This document shows positions 44,833 to 56,803 of a stretch of DNA of 64,000 bases, piece after piece. Numbering within the stretch: the stretch's first letter is position 1; the number at the start of each line of letters is the position of its first letter. This DNA is from Caulobacterales bacterium. Its GTDB lineage: Bacteria; Pseudomonadota; Alphaproteobacteria; Caulobacterales; Aquidulcibacteraceae. The position numbers and the translations under genes were made by a program. Under the pieces are notes generated by a model that was not told the DNA's origin, ran no database searches, and saw only the letters and a program-made list of their open reading frames with translations. The stretch is taken from assembly GCA_017303355.1 (NCBI GenBank), contig JAFLCU010000004.1, forward strand, positions 1 through 64,000, read 5' to 3'.

Positions 44833-46547
44833 GCGCCCCAGAGCTTTTTGCGCAACGCTGCTTCACGCTCGGTGAGTGCGCCGGCGCTGGCGAGCGTGTC
44901 GAAGCGCTCGAGTGCGGCGCGGCGGTGCAGTTCGCTATCGACGCCGCCGAGTTGCGCCAGATGCGCATGCACGATCGCCAGGAAGCGCAGCGCGTCGATT
45001 GAATTGTCGTCATGGAAGATACGCTCGGCGAGGGCGAGTTCATCTTCCCAGGCCGCGCGCGCGCCGCTGACATCGCCCAGCGCTTGCGCGGCGAGGCCAA
45101 AGCGCTCAAGCGCCGCGGCGAGCGCGTGCGCCGCACGTGTGTGGTCGGGCGCTGTCTCCAGCAGCTTGAAGCGCAGCGTCACGCTTTCATGTAGCGCCGC
45201 GCGGGCGCTGGCGTAGGCTTCCGCCGCGAGGCTTGCGTCGCCCAGTTTCACCAAGGCGGCGGCGAGCGCGCGGACGAGCCGCGCATCTTCCGGCGCGTGC
45301 TCGCGCGCCAGGCGGCGAAATTCGACGGCGCGTTGAAATGCGTCGAGCGTGGCCGCGCCCGCGTTCGCCGCGCGCGCGATCTCGCCCAAACGATCCCAGC
45401 ACGCGCCGGCATCGCCAAGCCATGCGCTTGCGCGATCATGCGCGAACGTTTCCGCCAGCATGCGCGCGCAGTCGGCGGCCTCGCGCGCGACGTTGAGTTC
45501 TTGCGTGCGCAAGGCGTGGTCGGCCTGATCCAGCAATGCATGCAGCAGAAAGCGCGCCGGCGCTTCGGCTTGGGCGTTATGGCTTGCGAGACGTTCGGCG
45601 ATGGCGCGCGCTTGCGCAAAGGATTGCGTGGCGATGGCGTTGTCGCCAAGCGCGGCGTGCAGCGCGGCGTGCACGCGCCATGTGCCGGCCAGCGCCCAGT
45701 CTTCGTTGGGATAGCGCGCCGCCAGCACCAGGCGGGTTTGCAGCGCTTTTTGCATCGCTTGACGCGCCGCGTCGGACGCGCCGCGCGCGTAATCGGCTTC
45801 GGCCGCAAGCGCCCACGCATCGGAGAGCACGGCGCGCCAGTGTGGCTCGTCCTTTTCGGTGACGACCAAAGCTTCGTAGCGGCCGATGGCCTCGCCGAGG
45901 CGCCGGCGCGCGGAGGCGGGTTGATTGGAATCGAGTTCGAGCGCGGCAAGGCGCATCTCGGCGTCGGCGATGTCGGCGGCCAGCACCGGCGGTTCACCGA
46001 TCGCCGCAGCCGTGGCGCGCAGCAAGGCGAGCGCGCCTTCGGCGCCGGTTTGCGCGCGATTGCGTTCGCCTGCGTTCATGTCGAGTTCGGCGATGCGGCC
46101 GCGCGCGCGGGCGTACCAGCGCGCGGCGGTGGGATTGCCGCGATCGGCGGCGAGCAGGCCGTCCTCGATGGCGAGCACGGTCTCGTAATGCTCGCGCGCC
46201 TGGGCGCTCGCGCCTTCCACGCGGGCGATCTCGGCCAGAATGAAAGCGGCGCGGGCGCGGGCGGCCTGATCCACGGCTTCCGCCAGCACAGCCGCCGCCT
46301 CGACGCGGGCGTCGGCCAGGTTCCCGGCTTCGGCGTGGAGCCGCGCCAAGGCGAGGCGCGGCGAAGGGTCCAGCGGCTCCAGCCGGATGGCGATGGCCAG
46401 CGCCTCCTGCGCCAGTTCGGGCGCCGCGCGCTCGGTTGCCGCCGCCGCCCGACGGGCAGCGCGCACCGCGTCCTTGCCGCCGGCGCGCGCGATCGCCATC
46501 AGCGCGTGGACGTCGTTGGGGTATGCGGGTGTGTTAAAATTCGTCAT
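44829..46547 (-). CDS. Tetratricopeptide-repeat protein, inverted between ftsZ and lpxC
   Basis: Helical-repeat protein of 572 residues, rich in Ala, Glu, Arg and Leu. Multiple degenerate TPR-like units (about 34 residues) can be read, for example [34 protein letters not shown] and [21 protein letters not shown] pairs. No signal peptide or membrane helix is seen, so it should be cytoplasmic and probably a scaffold. I do not recognise a specific family. It interrupts the usual ftsZ-lpxC order on the opposite strand and shares a four-base stop overlap (CTAA, 44829-44832) with ftsZ. The start region ([16 protein letters not shown]) follows a weak ribosome-binding site. Confidence 0.8.
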   Translation of the reverse strand: MTNFNTPAYPNDVHALMAIARAGGKDAVRAARRAAAATERAAPELAQEALAIAIRLEPLDPSPRLALARLHAEAGNLADARVEAAAVLAEAVDQAARARAAFILAEIARVEGASAQAREHYETVLAIEDGLLAADRGNPTAARWYARARGRIAELDMNAGERNRAQTGAEGALALLRATAAAIGEPPVLAADIADAEMRLAALELDSNQPASARRRLGEAIGRYEALVVTEKDEPHWRAVLSDAWALAAEADYARGASDAARQAMQKALQTRLVLAARYPNEDWALAGTWRVHAALHAALGDNAIATQSFAQARAIAERLASHNAQAEAPARFLLHALLDQADHALRTQELNVAREAADCARMLAETFAHDRASAWLGDAGACWDRLGEIARAANAGAATLDAFQRAVEFRRLAREHAPEDARLVRALAAALVKLGDASLAAEAYASARAALHESVTLRFKLLETAPDHTRAAHALAAALERFGLAAQALGDVSGARAAWEDELALAERIFHDDNSIDALRFLAIVHAHLAQLGGVDSELHRRAALERFDTLASAGALTEREAALRKKLWGA

Positions 46548-46691
46548 AAATTCAATCGATAAAGGCCAATTGGTTAATGGTCACAAACCGTAACGCAACG
46601 TGTTTTGTCGCAGCTGCGAAGGCCGATTACATCGGACGCTGGGCCGGGGGGCCGTCTCAAGTTGCCTTGAGGCAGGTTCGGGGGACAACAG

Positions 46692-47624
46692 GTGGTTTCT
46701 GTGCGTCGACAACAGACGATTGCGGGTCCGGCTATGTGTGCGGGCATTGGCGTCCATTCCGGCGCGCATGTTCGCATGGTTTTGAGCCCGGCGCCGGTCG
46801 ATACCGGCATCGTTTTTGTCCGCTCGGACGTCCGCGCTGTGGATAACGTCATCAGCGCGCATGCCGATTTCGTCTCCGAAACGCGCAATTGCACCACGAT
46901 CCGCAACGCCGCCGGCGTTGAATTGGCGACGATAGAGCACCTTATGTCGGCCTGCGCCGGCTTGGGCGTCGATAATTTGATTGTTGAAGTGGATGGCCCG
47001 GAACTGCCGATCCTCGACGGTTCGTCCGCGCAATTCGTGCAAGTGCTGCTGAACGCCGGCCTGAAGGGCCAGCACGCGCCGCAGCGCGTGATCCGCATTC
47101 TGGAGCGGATTGAGGTGCGCATGGGCGCGAAAAGCGCTGCCTTGTTACCGTCGAACGGTTTCGATGGCCTCGATCTCGATGTCACGATCCGTTTCGCCGA
47201 TCCCGCGATCGGCGTGCAGCGCCGCTGCGTCGAACTCACGCCGCAAAGCTTCCTCAGCGATATTGCTGACGCGCGCACGTTCGGCTTCATGGCGGACGTG
47301 GACGCGATGCGCGCCGCGGGCCTTGGCCGCGGCGCTTCAATGGACAACACGCTGGTGGTCGACAGCGGCCGGGTTGTGAACCCGGAAGGACTTCGCTTCG
47401 AAGACGAATTCGTGCGCCACAAGATGCTCGACGCGATTGGCGATCTGGCCATGGCGGGCGCGCCGATTTGTGGCCGCTTTGTGGCGGATCAGCCCGGCCA
47501 TGCGCTCAACGCGCTGCTGGTGCGGGCGTTGCTGGATACGCCGGAAGCGTGGCGCTGGGAGCACGAAACCGGCTCCGAAACGCCGCGTGAAGCGGCACAG
47601 CCGCTGGTCGCCGCCGCCGGCTGA
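46692..47624 (+). CDS. lpxC: UDP-3-O-acyl-N-acetylglucosamine deacetylase
   Basis: Zinc enzyme for the committed step of lipid A synthesis, 310 residues. It starts with QQTIAGPAMCAGIGVHSGAH and has the zinc-ligand motif TIEHLMSA, then LPILDGSSAQFVQ, FVRHKMLDAIGDLAMAG with the second His/Asp set, and GHALNALLVRAL. The start is GTG 46692 after a GGGGGAC; a GTG at 46701 is possible. It is followed by bamD after 111 bases, the normal order in alphaproteobacteria. Lipid A synthesis also fits with the PagL-like lipid A hydrolase candidates at 21.7-22.9 kb. Confidence 0.96.
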   Translation: MVSVRRQQTIAGPAMCAGIGVHSGAHVRMVLSPAPVDTGIVFVRSDVRAVDNVISAHADFVSETRNCTTIRNAAGVELATIEHLMSACAGLGVDNLIVEVDGPELPILDGSSAQFVQVLLNAGLKGQHAPQRVIRILERIEVRMGAKSAALLPSNGFDGLDLDVTIRFADPAIGVQRRCVELTPQSFLSDIADARTFGFMADVDAMRAAGLGRGASMDNTLVVDSGRVVNPEGLRFEDEFVRHKMLDAIGDLAMAGAPICGRFVADQPGHALNALLVRALLDTPEAWRWEHETGSETPREAAQPLVAAAG

Positions 47625-47735
47625 ACGGATCGCGTTCGTCCTACAGCCGCAGGCGCTTTGCGGCGCGCCAATCCTCCTGTATCAGCGAAACGCCCGCCGC
47701 TTCGGCGCGCCGAAGTCCCAAGAAGAGGCCAGCTG

Positions 47736-48584
47736 ATGACCCCTCGACAGAAGCATTTCGCTCGCGCTTTCGCCCTGATGGTGATGGCTGGCGGCTTGGC
47801 CGCGTGCGGCGGCGTACGTGGCCGCGAGGAAGTGCAATTCGTCGATGAACCGGTCGCGGCGCTCTACAATCGCGGCATCGATATGATCGAGCGCCAGCGT
47901 TACCCGGCTGCGCTGCAGGCGTTCGAGGAAGTTGAGCGCCAGCACCCGTATTCGTCGTGGGCGCGCCGTTCGATGCTCATGGAAGCGTTCGTCCACTATC
48001 AGGCGAACCAATACGATCAATCGATCGAGGATGCGCAGCGTTTCGTGTCGCTGCACCCGGGCAATGAGAGCGCGCCGTACGCGTATTATCTCATCTCCAT
48101 TTGTTATTTCGAACGCATCGTCGATGTGGGCCGCGATCAAGGCGTCACCGAGCAGGCGCTGACGGCGCTGAACGATGTCGTGCGCCGCTATCCGGAAAGC
48201 GCCTACGCGCGCGATGCGCGTCTGAAGATCGACATGGTCTATGACCAGCTTGCCGGCAAGGAGATGGAAGTCGGCCGCTTCTACCTGACGCGCGACCAGC
48301 ATCTGGCCGCGATCAATCGCTTCCGCCGCGTGATCGAGGATGAGCATTTCCAGCGCACCTCGCACGTGCCGGAAGCGCTGCACCGCATGGTCGAGGCGTA
48401 TCTGTCCGTCGGCATGAACGAGGAAGCGCAGCGCATGGCCGCCGTGCTGGGGCACAATTTCCCGGGCAGCGATTGGTATCAGCGCTCCTACACGCTGCTG
48501 ACCGACAACAACGTCGCGCCGGTCGCCGAGGAAGAAGCCGAGCGCCGTGGCTGGCTTGGCCGCACGTTCGGCGCGGTGTTCTGA
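47736..48584 (+). CDS. bamD: Outer-membrane assembly lipoprotein BamD
   Basis: Part of the BAM complex that inserts beta-barrel proteins in the outer membrane, 282 residues. It has a lipoprotein signal (VMAGGLAACGG) and five TPR units beginning with ALYNRGIDMIERQRYPAALQ and FEEVERQHPYSSWARRSML. RYPESAYARDARLKIDMVYDQLA and the C-terminal GWLGRTFGAVF are typical. ATG 47736 is chosen from the lipoprotein signal and the AAGAGGCC upstream. Downstream ligA starts 24 bases later; recN, which often lies between these two in the alphaproteobacteria, is missing here. Confidence 0.95.
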   Translation: MTPRQKHFARAFALMVMAGGLAACGGVRGREEVQFVDEPVAALYNRGIDMIERQRYPAALQAFEEVERQHPYSSWARRSMLMEAFVHYQANQYDQSIEDAQRFVSLHPGNESAPYAYYLISICYFERIVDVGRDQGVTEQALTALNDVVRRYPESAYARDARLKIDMVYDQLAGKEMEVGRFYLTRDQHLAAINRFRRVIEDEHFQRTSHVPEALHRMVEAYLSVGMNEEAQRMAAVLGHNFPGSDWYQRSYTLLTDNNVAPVAEEEAERRGWLGRTFGAVF

Positions 48585-51409
<2,825 letters not shown>

Positions 51410-51649
51410 CGCGTGTTCGTGCAAAAGGGGGGCGGCTTCGTGGCGCAACTTCAGGGAAGCGAAGATCTGTGCGTGCGGCTTCGCGCATGCATCCTGGCGC
51501 GGGAAGAGCTTCGGCGTGCAGCATAGTAATGCCGGCGGGTGGCAATCGGCGCCGGATTGTTTTTGGCCTGATCTGGTGAACAGGGCGAAGTGCTGCGCGC
51601 TGCGTTGCGTGCGTATTTCGATTGCGGCGAACTTCGCGATACAAGGCGC

Positions 51650-52054
51650 TTAGCTTGCAAACCGTTGCGCGAGCCAATAGCTGGCGCTGGCGGCGAGCGC
51701 GGTCGCGCATGCGCCCCAAGCCATGTCGATGAGCGTCAGTCGCCAATCCCAGATTTTCAGCGTGGCCTGGTTGGTGAGGTCATAGGTGGCGTAGGCGATC
51801 ATCCCAAGCAGGGCGCCATTGATAAACGCCACGCTAAGGCTCTGCTTCGCGAGCGCGGGCGCGACAGCGAAATAGACGATCCCACATACATAGATGAAAT
51901 AGAACGCAATTGCCGCCGGCCAAGAGATATCCGGCCGCAGCAGCTCGCCGATCATTGGTTTATAGACGCGTGGCACGGCTTGGCTGAGCCAGATGGCGTC
52001 GGCTATGGCGAACACCAAGCCTGTGCTGATCCAGGCGATAAGGTAAGACATCAC
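51650..52054 (-). CDS. DUF2177-family membrane protein
   Basis: Protein of 134 residues with four hydrophobic helices. The opening ISTGLVFAIADAIWLSQAVPRVYKP, the central PAAIAFYFIYVCGIVYFAV and GMIAYATYDLTNQATLKIWDW are the conserved segments of DUF2177, whose function is unknown. It is the last of three small membrane-protein genes on the minus strand (51650-53204), with modest gaps, probably one transcript. Confidence 0.88.
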   Translation of the reverse strand: MMSYLIAWISTGLVFAIADAIWLSQAVPRVYKPMIGELLRPDISWPAAIAFYFIYVCGIVYFAVAPALAKQSLSVAFINGALLGMIAYATYDLTNQATLKIWDWRLTLIDMAWGACATALAASASYWLAQRFAS

Positions 52055-52104
52055 GATCCTCGGCTTCGTCTGCTTGAACGAACGCCGAAGCCGTTTGGTT
52101 CAGT

Positions 52105-52530
52105 CTAGCGCAGGACGCCTCGCTGCTTGAGCCACGCGGCGTATGCCAGCAGCGCCGCGGCGATGCCGATGATCACGATGGTAAGCACAGGGCTTGCGCC
52201 GACTTCCGGCGGCGGCGGATCGAACAGCGTGATGGCGTTGGAGCCCGCGGCGCCGATCAGCGAGAGCGCGTAAGCCCACACGGCGAGCTTGTTGCGCATG
52301 AGCAGCAGGATCGAACCGATAAACCCGCCCCATGTGCCGATCGCCCAACCGGCCCAATTCCAGGCGGGCAGCGCGTAGATGTAGTCACGCAGGGCGGGCG
52401 GAAAGTGCGACACCCAAGGTTCAAAGCGCGTGGCGGTTGCGGTGAAATCAACCGTGCCGAAACCATTCCAAAGCAGCGCAATGACGCCGATCACCCACAG
52501 ATGCCAGGGCGTGCGTGCTGTATCGATCAT
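52105..52530 (-). CDS. Small four-helix membrane protein, unknown function
   Basis: Protein of 141 residues, four predicted helices: WVIGVIALLWNGFGTVDF, a segment around WNWAGWAIGTWGGFIGSILLL, then KLAVWAYALSLIGAAGSNAI, and VLTIVIIGIAAALLAYAAWL. It resembles small inner-membrane proteins common near DUF2177 genes, but no firm family can be named by eye. ATG 52530 is preceded by GGAGGAATT, which fixes the start. It lies 17 bases downstream of the hydrolase-like membrane gene at 52548. Confidence 0.75.
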   Translation of the reverse strand: MIDTARTPWHLWVIGVIALLWNGFGTVDFTATATRFEPWVSHFPPALRDYIYALPAWNWAGWAIGTWGGFIGSILLLMRNKLAVWAYALSLIGAAGSNAITLFDPPPPEVGASPVLTIVIIGIAAALLAYAAWLKQRGVLR

Positions 52531-52547
52531 TTGAATTCCTCCCCAGG

Positions 52548-53204
52548 TTAAGCTGTTTTCTTGCCGCGCAACTCGGTCAGCGCCGCGAGCGCCACAACGA
52601 CGAGGTAGATAGCGAGAATGGTGATCCCGCTTTGCGCTGCGAGCGGTCCTGCTGGCTGCGGCGAGAGCATCGCCACGATCTGCAGTGCGACCAAGAAGCC
52701 AATGAACGCGATTGCTGGCCACGCCTTGTGCTCAAGGCTCTTGCGGCTTGCGACCCATGCCGCGCCGCAGAGCGCGATCAAGCCTATCTCCACGGCTTGT
52801 TCGGGGACGGGGTAGTTCCAAAGCCCCAGGCCGACTTTTTCGCCGCCGATCCAGAGTTCGAGGTCTGGCCGGTGCACGAGGAGATCGAGCAGCCAGTGCG
52901 AAAACACGGTGAGGCCAACCACGACGCTCGCCCAAAGCGGCAAGCGCAGCAGGAGCTTTACAAGCACCGCCGCGCCCACTGCCCATGCGAACGTCATCGG
53001 CAGCGAATGCGTCCAAGGCATGTGCTCAAGCACGAGCGATGAGCCCGGCAGCGATGGGTCGACACTGGCGCGCTCGATGCCGGCGATGATGAAGGCGCTC
53101 CAGCCGATATCGACGAGCTGTGCGGCGGCGGCGAGCGTCCACATCGGCGCCTTGGGTTCGATCGCCTTGGCGGCGAAGGCCGCTGCGTAGTGACCGACGA
53201 ACAT
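52548..53204 (-). CDS. YdjM-like membrane-bound metal-dependent hydrolase family protein
   Basis: Integral membrane protein of 218 residues with six or seven helices. The conserved polar residues of the DUF457/YdjM type are in place: His5 in FVGHYAAAFAAK, Asp in AQLVDIGWS, His in HMPWTHSLPM and His-Asp in VFSHWLLDLLVHRPD. The family is called membrane-bound metal-dependent hydrolase, but activity is rarely shown. It heads a three-gene set of membrane proteins and starts 14 bases after the stop of the M20-type gene, so all four may be co-transcribed. Confidence 0.8.
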   Translation of the reverse strand: MFVGHYAAAFAAKAIEPKAPMWTLAAAAQLVDIGWSAFIIAGIERASVDPSLPGSSLVLEHMPWTHSLPMTFAWAVGAAVLVKLLLRLPLWASVVVGLTVFSHWLLDLLVHRPDLELWIGGEKVGLGLWNYPVPEQAVEIGLIALCGAAWVASRKSLEHKAWPAIAFIGFLVALQIVAMLSPQPAGPLAAQSGITILAIYLVVVALAALTELRGKKTA

Positions 53205-53218
53205 GATCGCCTCCGCTG

Positions 53219-54757
53219 CTAGCGCGCCAATTCGTACATGATGTCGATGAAGCCCATCACCGCGCCGGTAAGACCTTGGACGCGCGCATTGTTGCTGTCG
53301 ATCAGCAAATATTCGTTGGGCGCGTGCGCGCCATTGCCGTGGCCCAAGCCGAACTGACCGGCGGGCAGGCTGACAGGCGCCGCGGTGAACACAGCGCCTG
53401 GCCAGGAGCCGGCGAGGCGTGGATTCAGTGTCGCGCGTGCGCCGGCGCGGCGATAGACGGCGAGCTGCGCTTGCACGATGGCGCTCTCTTCCGCCGTTTC
53501 GGTTGGATCATAGCCGCCGCTGACGACGACCTGCACGTCATTGAAGCCGCGCGCGTCGAGGTGGGCGCGGAGCTTGGCTTCGGCTTCGGCGCGGGTTTGG
53601 TTCGGCACCAAACGGAAATCGAGCTTGGCGACGCCACGGCCGGGCAAAATCGTCATGCCGCCTGGGCCGGTGTAGCCGGCGACAAGGCCTTCGATATTCA
53701 CTGTCGGTTGCGAGGCGAGGCGCTCCAGCGCTTGCGCCCAGGGCAAGTCATCAATGAAATGGGAGACGCCGTTGCGTTGCTTCCAATCCGCTTCGCTGGA
53801 ATTGCGCGCGCCTTGCTGGATGAGTTCGCGTTCGCGCGCGGTGAGCGGGCGCACGTTTTCGAACCAGCCGTCGATCGCGGGCGTGTTGCCGTCTTCGGTG
53901 GTGAGCGTATCGAGCGCGCGGACGAGGCGCCAGACGGGCGAGTCGATCATCGCCTTGGTGCTGGAGTGAATGTCGCGCGTGGGGCCGCGGCCCCAGCTTT
54001 CGCCGCTGGCGATCAGCTCGCATTCGATGATGCCTTTGGCGCCGAGATTGACGCTGACGCTGCCGGTGGTCGGGTCTTGCCAAGCGCTTGGGATGAAAAC
54101 GCCGACGCTATTTTGCAAGCGCGGCAGAATGTGCGGCTTCTGCGCGATCTGGTGGAAGTGCGGGCTGCCGATTTCTTCTTCGCCTTCGCAGATAAGGACA
54201 ATGTTGACCGGCGGCTGACGGCCCGCGGCGCGCAGCGCGCGCAACGCGGCAAGGAAGGCGATCTCGGGGCCTTTCTGGTTCACCGCACCACGGCCGACGA
54301 GAATACGGCCGAGCGGATTATCGATGAGCCGCGCTTCGAGCGGCGGCGAACTCCATTCGGCCGGATTGAATTGCTTCACGTCGTACATGAAATAAACGGC
54401 GAGCGTTTTCGGCGCGCCAACATCGAGTGTGGCCCACACGCCGGGCGAGCCGTCGGTGGACACGATCTCGGCGGTTTGGAAACCGGCCTCGCGGGCCAGG
54501 CGCGCCATGTAATCGGCGCCTTCCTGAATGTTCAAACCTTCGGCGGCGATGGTGGGATTGCGGATCCAGTCCTGCAGCAGCGCGATGGTCTCGTCCTTCT
54601 GCTGCTCGACGATGCGGCGCAGTGCTGCGCGGTTGGGCGTTGCGGCGTCGGCGTCCTCGGCGAAGGCGAGCGGGGCGAGTGCGGCAGCACCGGCCCAGAG
54701 GCCCCGGCGCGTCGGCGTCGCGACTTGATCAAGCGGCGGAATGTCGTTGCGGTCCAT
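53219..54757 (-). CDS. M20-family peptidase-like protein with substituted metal ligands
   Basis: Protein of 512 residues with M20/M28-like fold. A twin-arginine-like signal (TPTRRGLWAGAAALAPLAFA) suggests Tat export. The family positions are VYFMYDVKQ (usual GHxDVxP; the zinc-binding His is Met124, Asp126 is kept), GRGAVNQKG (usual GRGxxDxKG; the bridging Asp is Asn160), CEGEEEIGS (catalytic Glu kept) and the terminal HAPNEY. Two metal ligands are thus replaced. I recall a subfamily with this pattern in proteobacteria, so it looks like a distinct lineage rather than decay. It may use a different metal set or be inactive. ATG 54757 follows GGGGGAT. Confidence 0.85.
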   Translation of the reverse strand: MDRNDIPPLDQVATPTRRGLWAGAAALAPLAFAEDADAATPNRAALRRIVEQQKDETIALLQDWIRNPTIAAEGLNIQEGADYMARLAREAGFQTAEIVSTDGSPGVWATLDVGAPKTLAVYFMYDVKQFNPAEWSSPPLEARLIDNPLGRILVGRGAVNQKGPEIAFLAALRALRAAGRQPPVNIVLICEGEEEIGSPHFHQIAQKPHILPRLQNSVGVFIPSAWQDPTTGSVSVNLGAKGIIECELIASGESWGRGPTRDIHSSTKAMIDSPVWRLVRALDTLTTEDGNTPAIDGWFENVRPLTARERELIQQGARNSSEADWKQRNGVSHFIDDLPWAQALERLASQPTVNIEGLVAGYTGPGGMTILPGRGVAKLDFRLVPNQTRAEAEAKLRAHLDARGFNDVQVVVSGGYDPTETAEESAIVQAQLAVYRRAGARATLNPRLAGSWPGAVFTAAPVSLPAGQFGLGHGNGAHAPNEYLLIDSNNARVQGLTGAVMGFIDIMYELAR

Positions 54758-54830
54758 ATGATCCCCCTGAAGCGTGCTGGCGAGCACTTTAGGGAAGGAT
54801 CGTGGACGCGCTAGGGGATCGGGAATTTAT

Positions 54831-54867
54831 GGACCGCCGGTGCATGCCGGCGGGACGCCGACGGTCC
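54831..54867. repeat. GGACCGCCGG...CGGTCC palindrome
   Basis: Arm GGACCGCCGG (54831-54840), inner GCATGC and GCCGGC palindromes, and CGGTCC at 54862-54867. It occurs in the gap between the aminopeptidase P gene and the M20-type gene and belongs to the family seen at 6167, 35840 and 36009. Confidence 0.65.
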
Positions 54868-54873
54868 ACGCGA

Positions 54874-56685
54874 TTAGAGCGACTTGGTCGCGGCTTCGAG
54901 CCACGCCTTGGCCTCGCCATCGACCAGCGGGCCGATCTTGTCCCAGACTTTGGCGTGATACGCGTTCACCCAGGCAAGCTCTTCCTTCGTGAGCATAGGC
55001 TTCACGATGAGATCGCGCGCGATGGGGGCGAGCGTCAGGGTTTCGAAGCCGAGCATCGGACGCTCGCCGCCTTCGATGTCGGCGGCGGGCGTGACCACTT
55101 GCAGGTTTTCGATGCGGATGCCGTAGGCGCCGGTTTTGTAATAGCCGGGCTCGTTCGACACGATCATGCCGGGCTCAAGCGGCTGGGTGTTGACGAATTT
55201 GGCGATGCGGTGAGGGCCTTCGTGCACGCCGAGATAAACGCCGACGCCGTGCCCGGTGCCGTGATCGTAATCGAGGCCGGCTTCCCAGAGGCTCATGCGG
55301 GCGAGTGCGTCGAGCTGGTGGCCGGTCGTGCCTTTCGGAAAGCGCACGCGCGAGAGCGCGATGTGGCCCTTGAGCACGCGGGTAAAGCGATCCTTCATTT
55401 CCTTGCTGGGGCGGCCGATGGCGACAGTGCGCGTGATGTCGGTGGTGCCGTCGAGATATTGGCCGCCGCTATCGATCAGGAAGAGCGCGCCGCGACCGAG
55501 CTTGCGATTGGTCTTCTTGGTGACGCGATAATGCACGATGGCGCCGTTCGGGCCGGCGCCGGAGATAGAATCGAAGCTCAAATCCTTGAGCGCGCCGGTA
55601 TCGGCGCGGAAGGCTTCGAGACGCTCGCAGGCTTCGATCTCTTGCACCTTGCCAGTCTGTGCGTCGGTAGCGAGCCAGTGCAGGTAACGCGAAACGGCGG
55701 CGCCGTCGCGAATGTGCGCTTGGCGTGAACCTTCGACCTCCGCCGCGTTCTTGCACGCGCGCGGCAGCACGACCGGGTCTTGCCCGCGCACGATTTCGGC
55801 GCCGGCGGTTTTCAGCTGCTCGAAATACCAGGCGCTGGCGCTGGAAGGATCGAGCTTCACTTTCTTGCCGCCGAGCGCCGCGAGCGCGGGCTGCAATTCG
55901 CCGCTGGGTTTCACGGCGACCTGGTTGCCCAGCCATTGCTTGAGTTCAGGCGAGACCTTCTCGTCGGCGATGAAGAGATCGGCCGTGCCGTCGGCGCGAA
56001 GCAAGGCTTCGCCAAGCGGCAGTGGCGTGCGTGCGACGTCGCCGCCGCGAATGTTGAAGAGCCAAGCGAGCGAAGCGGGCGAGGTGATGACGACTGCGTC
56101 CGCGCTTTCCTTGCTCAAGCCTTCGCCTAGGCGCTGGCGCTTGGAAGCGGAGCTTTCACCAGAATAAGCTTCCGCATGCGGCGCGACCTTCGCCATCGGG
56201 ATGGCGGGACGATCGTCCCAGATCGCATCGATCGGGTTTTGCGCGACCGGCACAAGCTCGGCGCCGGCGGCGTCCGCGGCGGCGCGGATGCGGTCGAGGC
56301 TGTCGGGGCTATGCAGCTTCGGGTCGTAACCGATCTTGGCGCCCTTGGCCGCGCGCTCACGCAGATAGGCGGGCACGCCGCCATCCACGAGATCGCGATA
56401 CTCGAATAAGGCGTCATCCACCTGGGCGCGGACTTGCAGCGTGTAGCGGCCATCGACGAAAACCGCGGCTTCGTTGGCGAAGATTACGGCGGCGCCGGCC
56501 GAGCCGGTAAAGCCAGTGGTCCAGGCCAAGCGGTCATACGCCGGAGGCACGTATTCGTTCTGCCATTCGTCCTCGTGCGGTACGATGAAGCCGTCGAGGC
56601 CGGCGCTCTTGAGCGCTTTGCGGAGACGGGGCAGGTGTTTGCGGCCAAGGGCGGGACCGCCCGGATCGTCATAAGTCTGGAACAC
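54874..56685 (-). CDS. Xaa-Pro aminopeptidase (aminopeptidase P, M24)
   Basis: Removes N-terminal residues before proline, 603 residues, the large three-domain form. Two N-terminal creatinase-like domains (residues about 1-300) precede the catalytic pita-bread domain. Dimetal ligands are readable: Asp in LIDSGGQYLDGTTDITRT (two Asp), His in HGTGHGVGVYLGVHEGPH, Glu in VSNEPGYY and Glu in GIRIENL. No signal peptide, so cytoplasmic. The first residues (MFQTYDDPGGPALGRKHLPRL) fit the family start. It follows no obvious partner; the M20-type gene lies downstream on the same strand after a palindrome. Confidence 0.95.
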   Translation of the reverse strand: MFQTYDDPGGPALGRKHLPRLRKALKSAGLDGFIVPHEDEWQNEYVPPAYDRLAWTTGFTGSAGAAVIFANEAAVFVDGRYTLQVRAQVDDALFEYRDLVDGGVPAYLRERAAKGAKIGYDPKLHSPDSLDRIRAAADAAGAELVPVAQNPIDAIWDDRPAIPMAKVAPHAEAYSGESSASKRQRLGEGLSKESADAVVITSPASLAWLFNIRGGDVARTPLPLGEALLRADGTADLFIADEKVSPELKQWLGNQVAVKPSGELQPALAALGGKKVKLDPSSASAWYFEQLKTAGAEIVRGQDPVVLPRACKNAAEVEGSRQAHIRDGAAVSRYLHWLATDAQTGKVQEIEACERLEAFRADTGALKDLSFDSISGAGPNGAIVHYRVTKKTNRKLGRGALFLIDSGGQYLDGTTDITRTVAIGRPSKEMKDRFTRVLKGHIALSRVRFPKGTTGHQLDALARMSLWEAGLDYDHGTGHGVGVYLGVHEGPHRIAKFVNTQPLEPGMIVSNEPGYYKTGAYGIRIENLQVVTPAADIEGGERPMLGFETLTLAPIARDLIVKPMLTKEELAWVNAYHAKVWDKIGPLVDGEAKAWLEAATKSL

Positions 56686-56803
56686 GTGTGTGCGTCCTTA
56701 AAGCCCTGGTTCAGGGCGGGTTCAGTGGCATGAGTTTAGGGCTTTCGGGCGGTGGGTTTAAGAGGCAGCCCCTCGAAATTCCGGCCCTTGCCGGGGAGAT
56801 TGC

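Noticed and set aside
45297..46562. 421-codon open frame opposite the TPR gene
   Set aside because: Considered because the TPR assignment is less certain, but its translation is Gly/Arg-rich without helical-repeat or other pattern, while the minus strand has regular amphipathic helices and ends at the ftsZ stop.
51410..51649. Short reading frame on the minus strand at 51451-51660
   Set aside because: Arg/Ser-rich translation without ribosome-binding site or conserved pattern; overlaps the end of the DUF2177 gene.
53276..54814. 512-codon open frame opposite the M20-type gene
   Set aside because: Shadow; the minus strand has a Tat-type signal, a ribosome-binding site and conserved M20 segments.
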